A DNA stretch of 64,000 nucleotides from Singulisphaera acidiphila DSM 18658 (GCF_000242455.2 NC_019892.1:2418001-2482000); one strand, 5' to 3'; positions 54,205-63,956 are shown, counted from the stretch's first letter. Made by a program: numbers and translations. The notes: generated by a model not told the origin, from the sequence alone.

Positions 54205-54992
54205 TCAGAACCAGAGCTTGATCGGCCGGACACCCGCCCGCTCCAGATGCGGGTCCAACCATTTCGCCAGCCGTGCCCAATTGTGGTGCGGGACCGAGGG
54301 ATAGAGGTGATGCTCAAGGTGGTACAGATGCTCCAAAGCGATCGCCGAGGCGATCATCCCCCGGAACGCCCGCGTTTGTGTGAGTTCGTCCACCCCGGTC
54401 GGGTCGTGGGGTATGTACGATGTGACCAGCGGGATGATCCAGCTACCTATGATTATCAAGAGGGCGTAGACCGGAAGTACGAGTGATACGCGAGCAAGGG
54501 CCAGCGCTGTGCCGACCAAAAGTAAGCAGGCGATCCCCTTGCCAACGATCCAGACTCGCGACTGTCTTCCGTGCCGCAATGCCCAGAACCACACTCTGGG
54601 CTGCAAGAGGATGCCTCGGCCAGAGCCCCGAGCAGCGACATCCGGGTCGTAGCGGCATCAATGTCGTCCTGGCGCGGAAAGTGGGCGTGGTGATGCAGCT
54701 GAGCAACCCGGTATGCGTGGCCGCTCTGGAGGGCGAGCAGTTCGATCAGGCTGAGCAACACCTCGTTCACGGCTGGGGCAGCCCCAGATTCCGGTGGACG
54801 AGGTCGTGTGAGATCGACCCATACGTGACGAAGCTCAACGCCACCAGGGCGAAGGCAGCAGGAGGCCACCAGCCTTTGGAAAGCGAACGCGAAATACGCC
54901 TCGCACAAGATTAAGGGGAGGGCGAGGCTGACCAGTCGCCGCGAGGGCGAGATCCGGGTCAGGTCTAGGCCCAACTCGCGGAGTGGCGGCAT
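54205..54992 (-). pseudogene. Fatty acid desaturase / carotenoid hydroxylase-like gene, multiple frameshifts
   Basis: Pieces in order from ATG 54992: MPPLRELGLDLTRISPSRRL with a hydrophobic stretch; a second frame FALVALSFVTYGSISHDLVH containing the first His box (HDLVH); the first frame again with SGHAYRVAQLHHHAHFPRQD (second His box); and a third frame, starting LLQPRVWFWALRHGRQSRVW and ending with the His box HLEHHLYPSVPHH and a normal C-terminus. Together they make a membrane di-iron desaturase that has lost its frame at least three times, so it is a pseudogene. Confidence 0.8.
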
Positions 54993-55108
54993 GCCAACCC
55001 CTCGGTCCATCACGCGCTCTGCGTTTACGGGATCTCCTTCCCGACAGGCCAAACCCGGGTTAACTTATCCACAGCCTCACCGGCTCGTCTTCGTCGAAGG
55101 TCGTTCCC

Positions 55109-55593
55109 TTATGCATCGGCCATACGACCGCTGAGGCACACCGGCCGGTAGGTCAGCAACCCCGTCGCGTACAAGAGGGCACCGAGCACGGCCGGGGTAT
55201 GATGGACGGTGTCATTGTTGCCGATGAACTGGATGCACTCCGATCGCGGCGGCGGAGCCGATCGTGCCCGACAAGGCCAGCACCTGCCAGAGGCTCCGCG
55301 ACGGCCTCCCGCACCAGATGGCGCTGAGCATCAGAAGACCGAAACAGCAGACCGCCCCCACCAAATCCAGCCCGGGCGTGGGCGATCAGTGGAACCAGGC
55401 GAGCGTTGAGCGAGTGTAACTCCTCGGCGCCGACGCCCAGGTAGCCCAAGTCCTGCGGTACGAACACAGTGGTCATGCCGACCACCAGGATCGTGAGGCC
55501 GCCGCCTACGAGGCCGAGGGCGGTCGCCAGCAAGCATCCTCGGCCAAGACCAGCCTGGGCGATCCAGGGCACGCGGATGGAGGGCGTCCTCAA
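55109..55593 (-). pseudogene. Membrane protein, frameshifted
   Basis: ATG 55593 opens MRTPSIRVPWIAQAGLGRGC and a membrane helix (LGLVGGGLTILVVGMTTVFV) followed by PQDLGYLGVGAEELHSLNAR and LVPLIAHARAGFGGG. Near 55350 the coding moves frame to FGLLMLSAIWCGRPSRSLWQ and near 55235 again to TVHHTPAVLGALLYATGLLT, ending at TAA 55109-55111. The combined product is a four-helix membrane protein of a type known from planctomycetes without assigned function. Two frameshifts make it inactive. Confidence 0.65.
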
Positions 55594-57350
55594 TGCGCCG
55601 ATTCCCGCCTATCGGGTCAGCGTGGCGGTCCTCGTCGCGGCTCTCGATCTGGGCCGGGCTGACGTCCGGGTTCCGCTGGACTACACTGTCAGCGGAGATG
55701 TGACGTTCCATCTGGCGATGTTCAAGGGGATCGCCGACAACGGCTGGTACCTGGAGAACCCCTGGCTTGGTGCCCCGGGGGTGATGAAGCTGTACGACTT
55801 CCCGTACTGTGAGAACGCCCTGTTCCTGGGCGTGAAGGTGCTGACGGCCCTGACGGGCGACCCGTTTCTGGCAGGCAACCTGCTCCACCTGGCGACGTAC
55901 CTCATGGCGGCCTGGGCGGCTCTGTTCGTGCTCTGGCAGTTCGGGGTAGGGCGGCAGGTGGCCGTGGCTACGAGCCTGCTCTTCGCGTTCTTGCCATACC
56001 ACTTCTGGCACGGCCCGCCCCACACGCATTTATCGAACTACAGCGCGGTTCCGCTTCTGGCGATGGTCGCGCTCTGGCTCTGTGCCGGGGAGTCGGTGCT
56101 CTTCCGCCGTGACGACGCGGGGCGGCTCCGGTGGTTCTGGTCGTGGGGACGCTCGGCGCCCACGCTCGCCGCATGCGGCCTGGCGGCACTGTCGGGGCCG
56201 AATTACGCGTACTTCGGCGCATTTTTTTTGCTGACCAGTGGATTGATTGGCGTCCTGAGGCGGCCGGGGTTGGACCGGGGCCTCGATGCTGTGGTGGCGG
56301 CCGGGTTGTTGGTCGGTCTCTTCGCCGCGCGACTCGTGCCCTTCGTGGCCTACGAGTTGCGTGAGGGGGTGAACCCGCTGGCGTCGAAGCGCCCCGTCGA
56401 GAACTACTACCAGTACGGCCTGCGCGTCGTGAACCTGCTCAAGCCCGTTCCCGGACACCGCCTGCAGGAGCTGAACCCCGGGTGGCAGCCCGAGCGCTCC
56501 CGCACCGAGGCCGACCTCAGCTGGCGGTACAACGAGACGAACGAGGCCGAGACTGCACCGGCGCTGGGCCTGGTCGGGTCCTGCGGCCTACTCGTCGCGG
56601 TGGTCTGCGGGCTGGCCGCTCCCTGCCTCGCGACCCGCCGCTGCCCCACGCTGGGAGATCTCGGCAAACTGACCCTAGCGGTGCTGCTTTTGGGCTTGAT
56701 CAGTGGGTTCGGCGAGATGATCGCGCTGTACGTCACGACCAAGATCCGCTGTTACAGCCGCCTCAGCGTCTTCGTCGCCTTTTTCTCGCTGTTCGCGCTG
56801 GCGTTGATTGTGAACCGACCCGGCCGCGGCACCTCGTCGAGGCGGGCCCGCTGGGGGTGGCTGGCAGTACTCTGGGGCGTCACGGCCCTGGGACTCCTCG
56901 ACCAGATCCCGTCGCGGTTGACGCCCGACCATGCCAAGGACTACCGCGCCTTCCGCGACGACGGGGCATTCGTAACGCGGGTCGAGAAGAGTTTGCCGCC
57001 GGGCGCGATGATCTTCCAACTCCCGCCCAACTCGTTACCGGAGTTCGGACGCCACTTCCAGATGTACGACTACAGCCACTTCTGCGGCTATTTGCATTCG
57101 CGCCGGCTCCGTTGGAGTTACGGAGCCCTGCGTGGCCGCGAGACCGAGGCGTGGCAGAGCCGCTTCGCCCCGGCGAACTGGTTGACGCGCTGGTCGCGGC
57201 CGGGTTTGCGGGGATCTACGTCGATCGCAATGGTCACGAGGCCGGCGCCGAGGCGCTCGTCACCGGTCTGCTCCGCAAGGTGCCCCAGGAGCCGGTCACG
57301 AACGGCGACGGCACATTGCTGTTCATCCGCTTCTCAGCCCGCCGGAGACC
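55577..57350 (+). pseudogene. Large polytopic membrane protein (glycosyltransferase-like), decayed
   Basis: From about 55577 a long frame reads DVRVPLDYTVSGDVTFHLAM, NGWYLENPWLGAPGVMKLYD and then some ten hydrophobic helices, in the pattern of large bacterial membrane glycosyltransferase-like or YfhO-like proteins. Near 57165 coding jumps frame to GELVDALVAAGFAGIYVDRN and on to NGDGTLLFIRFS, the expected luminal C-terminal part. The N-terminus is unclear because upstream sequence is antisense to another broken gene. Beyond 57350 it runs straight into a different gene's remnant, which implies a deletion joining the two. Confidence 0.6.
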
Positions 57351-57382
57351 AGGGCGTTCGGATTTCGCTGCCTCCCGCTGGG

Positions 57383-58514
57383 ATGTCGGCCTTGGCCATC
57401 GGGCGTGGCAACCTCGATCCGTTTGTGGCGACGGTCACGTTTTGGAAGACGAAAAATGAATTGTGGACCGAATCCGAAGTCATCAACCCGCTGAGTTTGA
57501 TGGTCGGCAAGTTCGACCAGGCGTTCGGCATCGTCTCTCTCTCTATCCGCTCATGATTCTCGCCGTTTCATACAACCTCCTCTCTTCCGAGAAGGAGAGA
57601 GGGACCATGGCGTTCGTGCTCGCGCAGCCGGTCCGGTTGCGAACGCTCATCTGGGGCAAAGTCGCTACGCGTGGGCTATTCATGCTCGCCTTGATTGCCA
57701 CTGTGGTCATGGCGGCCCTATCGTTCGGCGTGGAGGGGCCGGTGAATAGGGATGTGGTCGTGAGACTGATTTTATGGATGGCCGTAGTCGTCGCTCACTG
57801 GTGCTTTCTGGTGCGCGGCGTCCGTCGGCGTCAACGCCCTCGGTTTCGCGTCGGCGACGAATGCCACGGTGCTGGCGGTCTCTGGTTGACTCTGATCATG
57901 GTCGTCCCGGCCGCAATGAACCTGGCGGTTGCCGCAGCCTGCCCGATGCCCTCCCGAGTCGAGTGGATCGAGACGACCCGGCGGGTGGCCGGCGAGGCCA
58001 AGAAGCGTGAGGAACAGATCGCAGCTCGATATTTCCACCACCCCGAGCTCGCCCCGGCGAGCGCTCTCGAAGGCCTGCGCAAAGCCGTCGTGACGATCTA
58101 CACCAGGCACGACGAGGTGGCCAAGGAACTGGACCTTTGACCGCTCGGTTCGATCGCCAATTGGCGGCTCAGCGGGCCCTTGCCGAAAGCCTGGGGTGGC
58201 TCTCACCTGCGATCGTTGTCGAGGGAGCATTGTACGACGTTGCCGGAACAGGGCTTACCCGCAACCTCGACTTCCGGGGCCAGGTCGAGGCGTTTCACGA
58301 TCGATGGCACGCCTACTTCGTCTCGAAAGCCTTCCGCGGCGAGATCATGAAGCTGAGCGACTATCAAGAATTACCCCACTTCGAGTTCCGCGAGGAGGCG
58401 ATATCATCGCTCACCCGCCGGGTCGACCGCGGTTTGGTCTGTCTGTTGGCCTCGGCGGTGACAGTCGGGTTGCTGTCCGGTTTGGCTCTGGGTCGCTTTC
58501 GAGTCGTCGATTGA
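57383..58514 (+). pseudogene. ABC-2 type permease with DUF3526, decayed
   Basis: The frame at 57383-57555 has ALAIGRGNLDPFVATVTFWK and PLSLMVGKFDQAFGIVSLSI; a frameshift near 57545 leads to YPLMILAVSYNLLSSEKERG and TMAFVLAQPVRLRTLIWGKV, the diagnostic cytoplasmic loop of these permeases. At 58137 coding shifts again to RFDRQLAAQRALAESLGWLS (DUF3526 region), ending with a membrane helix at 58514. The N-terminal part, including the first helices, is missing. Remains of an ABC exporter permease, not functional. Confidence 0.75.
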
Positions 58515-58738
58515 CACGGTTCGTGCGGTAGACGGGTGTCGTTATTTGCGACATATGAACACAATATGCTATCAAAGCAGCAACTTATCATTTTCGCAAA
58601 TTATTATGTGTTAAGTGGCCCACCGATGTCGGTTCCCAATGTATCGTAGTCTCCGACTTCAATCTCGCACCGGCCTGACGTGACAGAGTCCTTGCCCCTG
58701 AGTTTCTTTGCTGTTCGTCATGATGTCACTTGGAATTG
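58515..58738. other. Short gap before the IS66 element
   Basis: About 220 bases with an AT-rich block at 58545-58615 and no gene. Its last eight bases, GAATAGCC, are the left target duplication of the IS66 insertion. Confidence 0.4.
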
Positions 58739-58746
58739 GAATAGCC

Positions 58747-60266
58747 GTAAGCCTTCCGCCGAATTCAGTTCGTCTTGCAATCTGAGGACCGCTCCATTTC
58801 ACTATGCCCATGGCAACGACGGGTTCAGACACCCTTGATGTGGCATCCCTGCTGACTGTTCTCGGTCCGCAACTGACGGCCGAGCAAGCCACGCTGATCT
58901 TTCAGCAGGGCCAGGAAGCGGTCGTCTTCGCGCTCCTGAACTTGGCCAAGCAACTGGCTGAAAAGAAGGTCGGCGTGCCGATCGGTACGGACCCGTCGGC
59001 GCCTTCGGGACAGACTCCGCCTTACGCGAAGCCACCCGCCAAGGGACGGGCCAAACCCAAAGGGGCCAGGCCGGGACATCCCGGCCTGCATCGGCCCGCG
59101 CCGACGCGGATCGATCGCCAGGAGGAGCACACCCTCTCGGCCTGTCCCAAGTGTCACGGGCCGGTGCGACCCTGCCGTGGTTCCCGGACCCGCGTCATCG
59201 AGGACATCCCCGTCGACATTACGCCGGTGGTCACCGAGCACACGATCCATCGCTCCTGGTGCCCGCACTGCCGCACCACCGTCGAACCGACTGTCCCCGA
59301 CGCCTTGTCCGGCTCGACCATCGGTCTCCGTGTCGTGGTCCTCTCGGCCTGGCTCCACTACCTGCTGGGGACCACGCTGGCCCAGATCATCGACGTCTTC
59401 AATTTCCACCTCCAGTTCAAGCTGTCTTCCGGCGGCCTGATCCAGATGTGGCGGCGGCTGCGGGAAATCCTTCGGGCCTGGTACCTCGAGATTCAGACCC
59501 AAGCCCTCGACAGCGCCGTGTTGCACGCCGACGAGACCGGTTGGCGAGTCAACGGCACGACCTACTGGTTGTGGTGTTTCGCCTCGAAGGACGTCACGTA
59601 TTACATGATTGACCGGCGGCGGGGCAGTCCGGCGTTGAAGCGGTTCTTCAAGAAGGAATTCACCGGTGTGTTGGTCACCGACTTTTGGGGTGCCTACAAC
59701 ACGGTCGTCTGCGAGCAGAAACAGAAATGTCTGCCGCACCTGCTGCGCGACCTGAAGCGGACGCAACATTACCACAAGCCCGGCGGCGACTGGCCGGCGT
59801 TTTCCCAGCAATTGAAGCGGTTGATCCGCGACTCGATCCGCCTGAGCAAGCGGCGGAAGGAACTCTCCACGAAGGCGTTCACCTCGCGCCGGCAGCGGTT
59901 GGACGGGAGGTTGCGCGAACTGCTGGCCCAACCCTGGGAGCACCAGCACGCCCGCCGCTTGATCAAACGACTGCGGCGGCATGCGTCCGAGTTGTTCACA
60001 TTCCTGGACCATCCCGAAGTCCCGTTCGACAACAATCACGGCGAGCGTCAAATCCGCCCGGCCGTAATCGCGAGGAAGAACAGCTACGCCAACGGCAGCG
60101 AGGACGGGGCCGAGACTCAGGCGATTCTGATGAGCGTCTTCCGCACGCTGAAGCAACGCGGCCACAATCCCGTCTCCGCCGTAACCGAGGCGATTCGCGC
60201 CTACCTACGCACCGATGAGTTGCCACCCATGCCCGTGCCCATCGCTGAGTTCCGCTGAAGGCTTAC
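58747..60266 (+). mobile_element. IS66-family insertion sequence, complete, with 8-bp target duplication
   Basis: 1520 bp. Ends GTAAGCCTTCCGC (58747-58759) and GCTGAAGGCTTAC (60254-60266) are inverted repeats with one mismatch. The 8-bp sequence GAATAGCC flanks both sides (58739-58746 and 60267-60274), the duplication length expected of IS66. Only one transposase gene is present, no tnpA/tnpB, as in single-gene IS66 subgroups. A recent insertion. Confidence 0.92.
58804..60258 (+). CDS. IS66-family transposase (TnpC type)
   Basis: 484 residues. An N-terminal leucine-rich segment and a Lys/Pro-rich linker (PPAKGRAKPKGARPGHPGLH) precede a zinc-finger part (LSACPKCHGPVRPC, SWCPHCRT) and the DDE core: LHADETGWRVNGTTYWLWCF (first Asp), FTGVLVTDFWGAYNTV (second Asp) and HPEVPFDNNHGERQIRP (Glu). 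The frame is open end to end and stops inside the right inverted repeat. Intact. Confidence 0.95.
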   Translation: MPMATTGSDTLDVASLLTVLGPQLTAEQATLIFQQGQEAVVFALLNLAKQLAEKKVGVPIGTDPSAPSGQTPPYAKPPAKGRAKPKGARPGHPGLHRPAPTRIDRQEEHTLSACPKCHGPVRPCRGSRTRVIEDIPVDITPVVTEHTIHRSWCPHCRTTVEPTVPDALSGSTIGLRVVVLSAWLHYLLGTTLAQIIDVFNFHLQFKLSSGGLIQMWRRLREILRAWYLEIQTQALDSAVLHADETGWRVNGTTYWLWCFASKDVTYYMIDRRRGSPALKRFFKKEFTGVLVTDFWGAYNTVVCEQKQKCLPHLLRDLKRTQHYHKPGGDWPAFSQQLKRLIRDSIRLSKRRKELSTKAFTSRRQRLDGRLRELLAQPWEHQHARRLIKRLRRHASELFTFLDHPEVPFDNNHGERQIRPAVIARKNSYANGSEDGAETQAILMSVFRTLKQRGHNPVSAVTEAIRAYLRTDELPPMPVPIAEFR

Positions 60267-60363
60267 GAATAGCCTTATACGGCGAAGTACGTCGCTTGAT
60301 CGTTGGAGATCGGCCGACTGACAATAGCGAGCCTCCAGATAGTTCGCAGCCAAAGGGAAAATA

Positions 60364-61731
60364 GGTTCATCCGGCGGAAGCGTGCGCGGGGGTTGAAATG
60401 AGCGGACATGCTGATTCCACTTGGAGTTGCGTAAAAGGGCTCCAAAGTGGGAGGTCAGCATGTCCACCAGTCTGTTGTACCATGCCTTCGGCGTTCGCGG
60501 CTACGAGTACACCCGCACCGACTACCAGGGAGGCCAGACGATCTTCACGATCCACCAAGCTCCCGAGACCTGCCGTTGCTCGGCCTGCGGGGCGTCCCAG
60601 GTTCATTCGCGTGGTCGAGTCGAGCGTCGCTTCCGAACCGTCCCCATCGGCAGCCGCCCCACGTTCGTAGTCCTGCCCATCCCGCGCGTCGAATACCAGG
60701 CCTGTGGCGTAGTCCGCCAGGTTAAGATCTCCTTCGCCGACCCGCGGCGCAGCTCCACCTCGTCCTTTGAGCGATATGCGCTGGAGTTGATGACTATCCG
60801 GGATGTGGCCCGGCACCTGGACGTCAGCTGGGACACGATCAAGGACATCCAGAAACGCGACCTGTCCCGACGCTATGCCAAGCCCAAGCTCAAGCACCTG
60901 CGACAGATCGCCATCGACGAGATCGCCGTCGCCAAGGGCACCGCTCCATGACCGTCGTCATGGACCTGAAGAGTGGGGCCGTCGTGTTCGTCGGCGACGG
61001 CAAGGGGGCCGATGCGCTCAAGCCGTTCTGGAAGCGGCGGCGGCCCAGCAAGGCCAAAATCGAGGCGGTCGCGATGGACATGTCGGCGGCCTACCGCGGG
61101 GCGGTGTCGGCCCACCTGCCCGGAGCGACGATCGTCTTCGACCACTTCCATGTCATCAAGTTGTACAACGACAAGCTCTCCCAGCTCCGCCGCGACCTGC
61201 ACCGGGAGATGACCGAGGTGATGCACAACGAGGTGCTCAAGGGGACGCGTTGGTTGCTCCTGAAGAACCCGGAGAACCTCGATGAGGAGAAAGACGAGAA
61301 GGGTCGGCTGGAGAAGGCGCTGGCGTTGAACAAGTCGCTGGCCGTGGCCTACTACATGAAGGAGGATCTGCGACGGTTCTGGAAACAGCCGGGTAAGCGG
61401 TTCGCCACGGCGTTCCTGAACGATTGGATCAAGCGAGCGGAGGCGTTGGGGATCAAGATGCTGAAGCAGATGGCGAAGACGCTGGCGGGCCATCGCAGTG
61501 GGCTGTTGGCGTACTACAACGCGATGATCACAAGTGGGCCGATGGAGGGGACGAACAACAAGATCAAGACGATGAAGCGTCAGGCGTACGGGTTCCGGGA
61601 CCAGGAGTTCTTCAAGCTGAAGATCCTGGCGATCCACGAGACAAAGTATGCCTTGGTAGGATGATCGGCAGTTCATTGCCACAAATCAACTTGCGTCAAC
61701 ATGACAGCGGCGCGCGTCCGCCGGATGAACC
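60364..61731 (+). mobile_element. ISL3-family insertion sequence
   Basis: 1368 bp. Ends GGTTCATCCGGCGGAAGCG (60364-60382) and CGCGTCCGCCGGATGAACC (61713-61731) match as inverted repeats at 18 of 19 positions. No identical target duplication is seen (left GGAAAATA, right TTATTTCT). The right end touches the stop codon of the DUF2294 gene. The transposase inside has a one-base deletion. Confidence 0.82.
60460..61664 (+). pseudogene. ISL3-family transposase, single frameshift
   Basis: ATG 60460 gives MSTSLLYHAFGVRGYEYTRT and the ISL3 zinc-finger and HTH part (CRCSACGASQVHSRG, TIRDVARHLDVSWDTIKDIQ) as far as DEIAVAKG. There one base is missing (GGCACC instead of GGCCACC) and the frame ends at 60951; the DDE domain continues in the next frame from ATG 60948 with TVVMDLKSGAVVFVGDGKG, ATIVFDHFHVIKLYND and GPMEGTNNKIKTMKRQAYGF. 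ATGA overlap at 60948-60951 could allow re-initiation, but the split falls inside the catalytic domain, so it is probably inactive. Confidence 0.85.
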
Positions 61732-62112
61732 TTATTTCTTCTTAGTTTCGCGGAAGAGGGGCGACTCCGCCAGGGTGAAGACAAAGACCTCTTCCCCGGT
61801 GAGAGTGCTGATATCGTGGTGCAAGCTCACCACCTGAACGCCGGTGGCCTCCAGAACCATCGCCTCCATGAGCGGCCGCGCCGTTTCGATCAGATGGGTG
61901 CGTACTTGTTTGAGCAGGTCCCTCCCTTTCTCGGCCGGGAGCGACTTGACGAGGTGCTGTTCGGCGGCAGTCAAAACGCCCTGAAGACGGACCACAAGAC
62001 AATCCGTGATCAAGTGGGCGTGGATGTCCTTGGGGCCCCGCCCCATGTATTCCTGCTCGAACCGCCGCGTCCCCTCGCAGATTGCGGCCTCGATCTCTCC
62101 CTGTGTTTTCAT
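61732..62112 (-). CDS. DUF2294 protein
   Basis: A 126-residue protein starting MKTQGEIEAAICEGTRRFEQ from ATG 62112. DUF2294 features are visible: YMGRGPKDIHAHLITDCLVV, LLKQVRTHLIETARPLMEAM and the end VQVVSLHHDISTLTGEEVFV. The family is widespread in bacteria with no clear function; links to stress response are often proposed. The longer open frame (to 62715) reads over other genes and is rejected. The stop codon TAA abuts the ISL3 element, so regulation or transcript ending may be affected. Confidence 0.85.
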   Translation of the reverse strand: MKTQGEIEAAICEGTRRFEQEYMGRGPKDIHAHLITDCLVVRLQGVLTAAEQHLVKSLPAEKGRDLLKQVRTHLIETARPLMEAMVLEATGVQVVSLHHDISTLTGEEVFVFTLAESPLFRETKKK

Positions 62113-62351
62113 GACGACCTCGTGCTCGTGGTTGTCTCCCCCGCCGGAAACCCGCGCAGCCGTAGGGGAGAGATCGCGACGGAGCATTGGGTCATCGTTT
62201 CGCCGGCCGCGGGCGGGAGTCAATGATACCAGACTCGACGAGAGAATTCGCTTGTATTCGCCGCCATGAGTCGTAAGACTGAGAATAGCAATCGTTGGAT
62301 GACTTGATGAAGGACAACCCGGCCGAGCCGGGGGGTCAATTATACAGTAAC

Positions 62352-62403
62352 CCGACGTGCTCGAACGCCCGACAACGGCGATCGAGCACGTCGGTTTTTT
62401 TTT
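62352..62403 (+). terminator. Rho-independent terminator
   Basis: CCGACGTGCTCGA (62352-62364) and TCGAGCACGTCGG (62382-62394) form a perfect 13-bp stem with a 17-base loop, followed directly by nine T (62395-62403). It works on the plus strand. No plus-strand gene ends just upstream, so the transcript it ends is unknown. Confidence 0.85.
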
Positions 62404-62466
62404 GGCCATCGGGAATGCGAGACTTCGCGTTCCGAGGAAACCGCGGACTGGCAATGGAGACCCGTC

Positions 62467-62691
62467 ATGCTGAGGTTCGGCCAGTACAAGCTCTCGGACG
62501 CCATTCGCCAACTCCGTCGCAAGGCCGGCGGTGGCAAGGGGGGGAAACCCGTGCCGACCCGTGAGACGGCCGCCGAGCAGGTCCGCGAGACCCAGGAGAG
62601 CAACGAGGCCGGCAAGGCCAGGGCGTCGAGTCGTGATCGAATGGTTGATATCGGGCGGGGCAACCAGCAAGCCGGTCGACAGGGTCAATGA
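62467..62691 (+). CDS. Hypothetical small basic protein
   Basis: A 74-residue protein from ATG 62467 (GGAG eight to eleven bases upstream), MLRFGQYKLSDAIRQLRRKA with a Lys/Gly linker and an acidic-basic helix (RETAAEQVRETQESNEAGKA). It precedes the CsbD gene by 22 bases and follows a strong terminator, so a promoter for this group lies at 62404-62460. No named family. Confidence 0.6.
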   Translation: MLRFGQYKLSDAIRQLRRKAGGGKGGKPVPTRETAAEQVRETQESNEAGKARASSRDRMVDIGRGNQQAGRQGQ

Positions 62692-62713
62692 GGTCCACTC
62701 AAGGCGGTTCATC

Positions 62714-62872
62714 ATGAACTGGGATCAGATCGCGGGCGACTGGAAGCAGTTCACGGGCAAAGCGAAGGCGAAGCGGGGCAAGCTGACCAACAGCGATCTG
62801 ACGATCGTCGCCGGCAGGCGCGACCAACTCGCCGGCCTCTTGCAGCAGAGGTACGGCTACGCCAAGGACTAG
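62714..62872 (+). CDS. CsbD-like stress protein, truncated by a stop codon
   Basis: ATG 62714 gives MNWDQIAGDWKQFTGKAKAK and KLTNSDLTIVAGRRDQLAGL, the CsbD fold, to YGYAKD, where TAG 62870-62872 ends the frame at 52 residues. Reading on in frame gives VEKELDEFSKALKP to TAA 62915-62917, the usual last helix of CsbD proteins (about 67 residues). So the gene has a nonsense change near its end. CsbD proteins are general-stress proteins of unknown activity. The short product may be unstable. Confidence 0.8.
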   Translation: MNWDQIAGDWKQFTGKAKAKRGKLTNSDLTIVAGRRDQLAGLLQQRYGYAKD

Positions 62873-63040
62873 GTGGAAAAAGAACTCGACGAGTTCTCGA
62901 AGGCCCTGAAGCCGTAAGCGCCCAGAGGCTGCTGGGAACAGCAGCTACTGATTGATTTGATGGTCGTGGTCAACCCGATTCCAGTAACGACCACGGCCGC
63001 AACGACCCAGAACCCAATGACCACGAAGGAGACGAGAACG

Positions 63041-63250
63041 ATGCCGACCGCAACGAAGCACGCCGCGTGCGAACATCATCACAAGGCCGCCACGCACCAT
63101 GCGGCCGCCGCGCACCACCACTTGGAGGCGGCCCACCATCACAACGTAGGCGAGCACGAAGCGGCCAAGCAGCATGACGAGGCCGCTCACGAGCACGGCG
63201 AACACGCTCATAAGGCCGCCACCACTGCGCACCAGCATTCGACCAAGTGA
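63041..63250 (+). CDS. Histidine-rich small protein
   Basis: A 69-residue protein starting at ATG 63041 after AAGGAG. About 22 of its 69 residues are His, in a regular alternation with Ala and Glu (HAACEHHHKAATHHAAAAHH, EAAHHHNVGEHEAAKQHDE). It could bind metal ions such as Zn or Ni, or act as a buffer. No enzymatic domain. The frame extends upstream to 62957 without a ribosome site. Confidence 0.65.
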   Translation: MPTATKHAACEHHHKAATHHAAAAHHHLEAAHHHNVGEHEAAKQHDEAAHEHGEHAHKAATTAHQHSTK

Positions 63251-63357
63251 GGCTGTCGCGTCAGTAACTCGCGTTCCATCTCCTCCACCGGAAGCCATTC
63301 TTGGCGATCTGTCGCTCTCCGGTGCGGGGAGAACCAACTCGAAAAAGGGAAAGACCC

Positions 63358-63801
63358 ATGAAGAATCCATTGATTGATTTTCTGTCGGTCGCGTTGGTTG
63401 CCCTTGCCGGTTGCAGTCAGGGCACTCCTGGGGGCCAGGGAGTCACCACCACCCCGCCCCACAAGCCGCCGCTCTACGGGGAAGCCGACAACACTTTCAA
63501 TCTGAGCGCGCCTCGGATGTCGACCACACTGCACCAGGGAGAGACAAAAGTCGTCGAGATCGGCATCGAGAGAGGCAAGAACTTCGACCAGGATGTCGCG
63601 CTCAAGGTCGCGGAAGGGCCGAAGGGCGTGACCGTCGATCCCGCCAGTCCCGTCATCAAGAGCGGGGATAAAGAGGTGAAACTCACGTTCAAGGCCGCAG
63701 ACGACGCGACTCTGGGTGACTTCACCGTCAAGGTGGCTGGACACCCCGCGAAGGGTGCCGACGCGACCATCGACTTCAAGATCGACGTGGCCAAGAAGTA
63801 A
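63358..63801 (+). CDS. Putative lipoprotein with beta-sandwich domain
   Basis: 147 residues from ATG 63358 (AAAGGGAAAG upstream). MKNPLIDFLSVALVALAGCS is a lipoprotein signal with the lipobox LAGC at residues 15-18, so it should be attached to a membrane. The mature part has a Gly/Pro/Thr-rich linker and an Ig/CARDB-like beta-sandwich (LHQGETKVVEIGIERGKNFD, VKLTFKAADDATLGDFTVKV). Similar lipoproteins are frequent in planctomycetes; function unknown. Confidence 0.75.
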   Translation: MKNPLIDFLSVALVALAGCSQGTPGGQGVTTTPPHKPPLYGEADNTFNLSAPRMSTTLHQGETKVVEIGIERGKNFDQDVALKVAEGPKGVTVDPASPVIKSGDKEVKLTFKAADDATLGDFTVKVAGHPAKGADATIDFKIDVAKK

Positions 63802-63956
63802 CGAGAGGAAGCGAGCGGAATCGGAGACGCGTCGGCTTCCTTGCACGCGATGATGACTTATTCCCGTTTCCGCCTCGTGTCTCCTCGTGTTGCGGCGGCC
63901 ATGGTCCTCCTCCCCGACGTCGTAATCTCTAACCGTCCGAGAAAGGAAGCGGTCTC

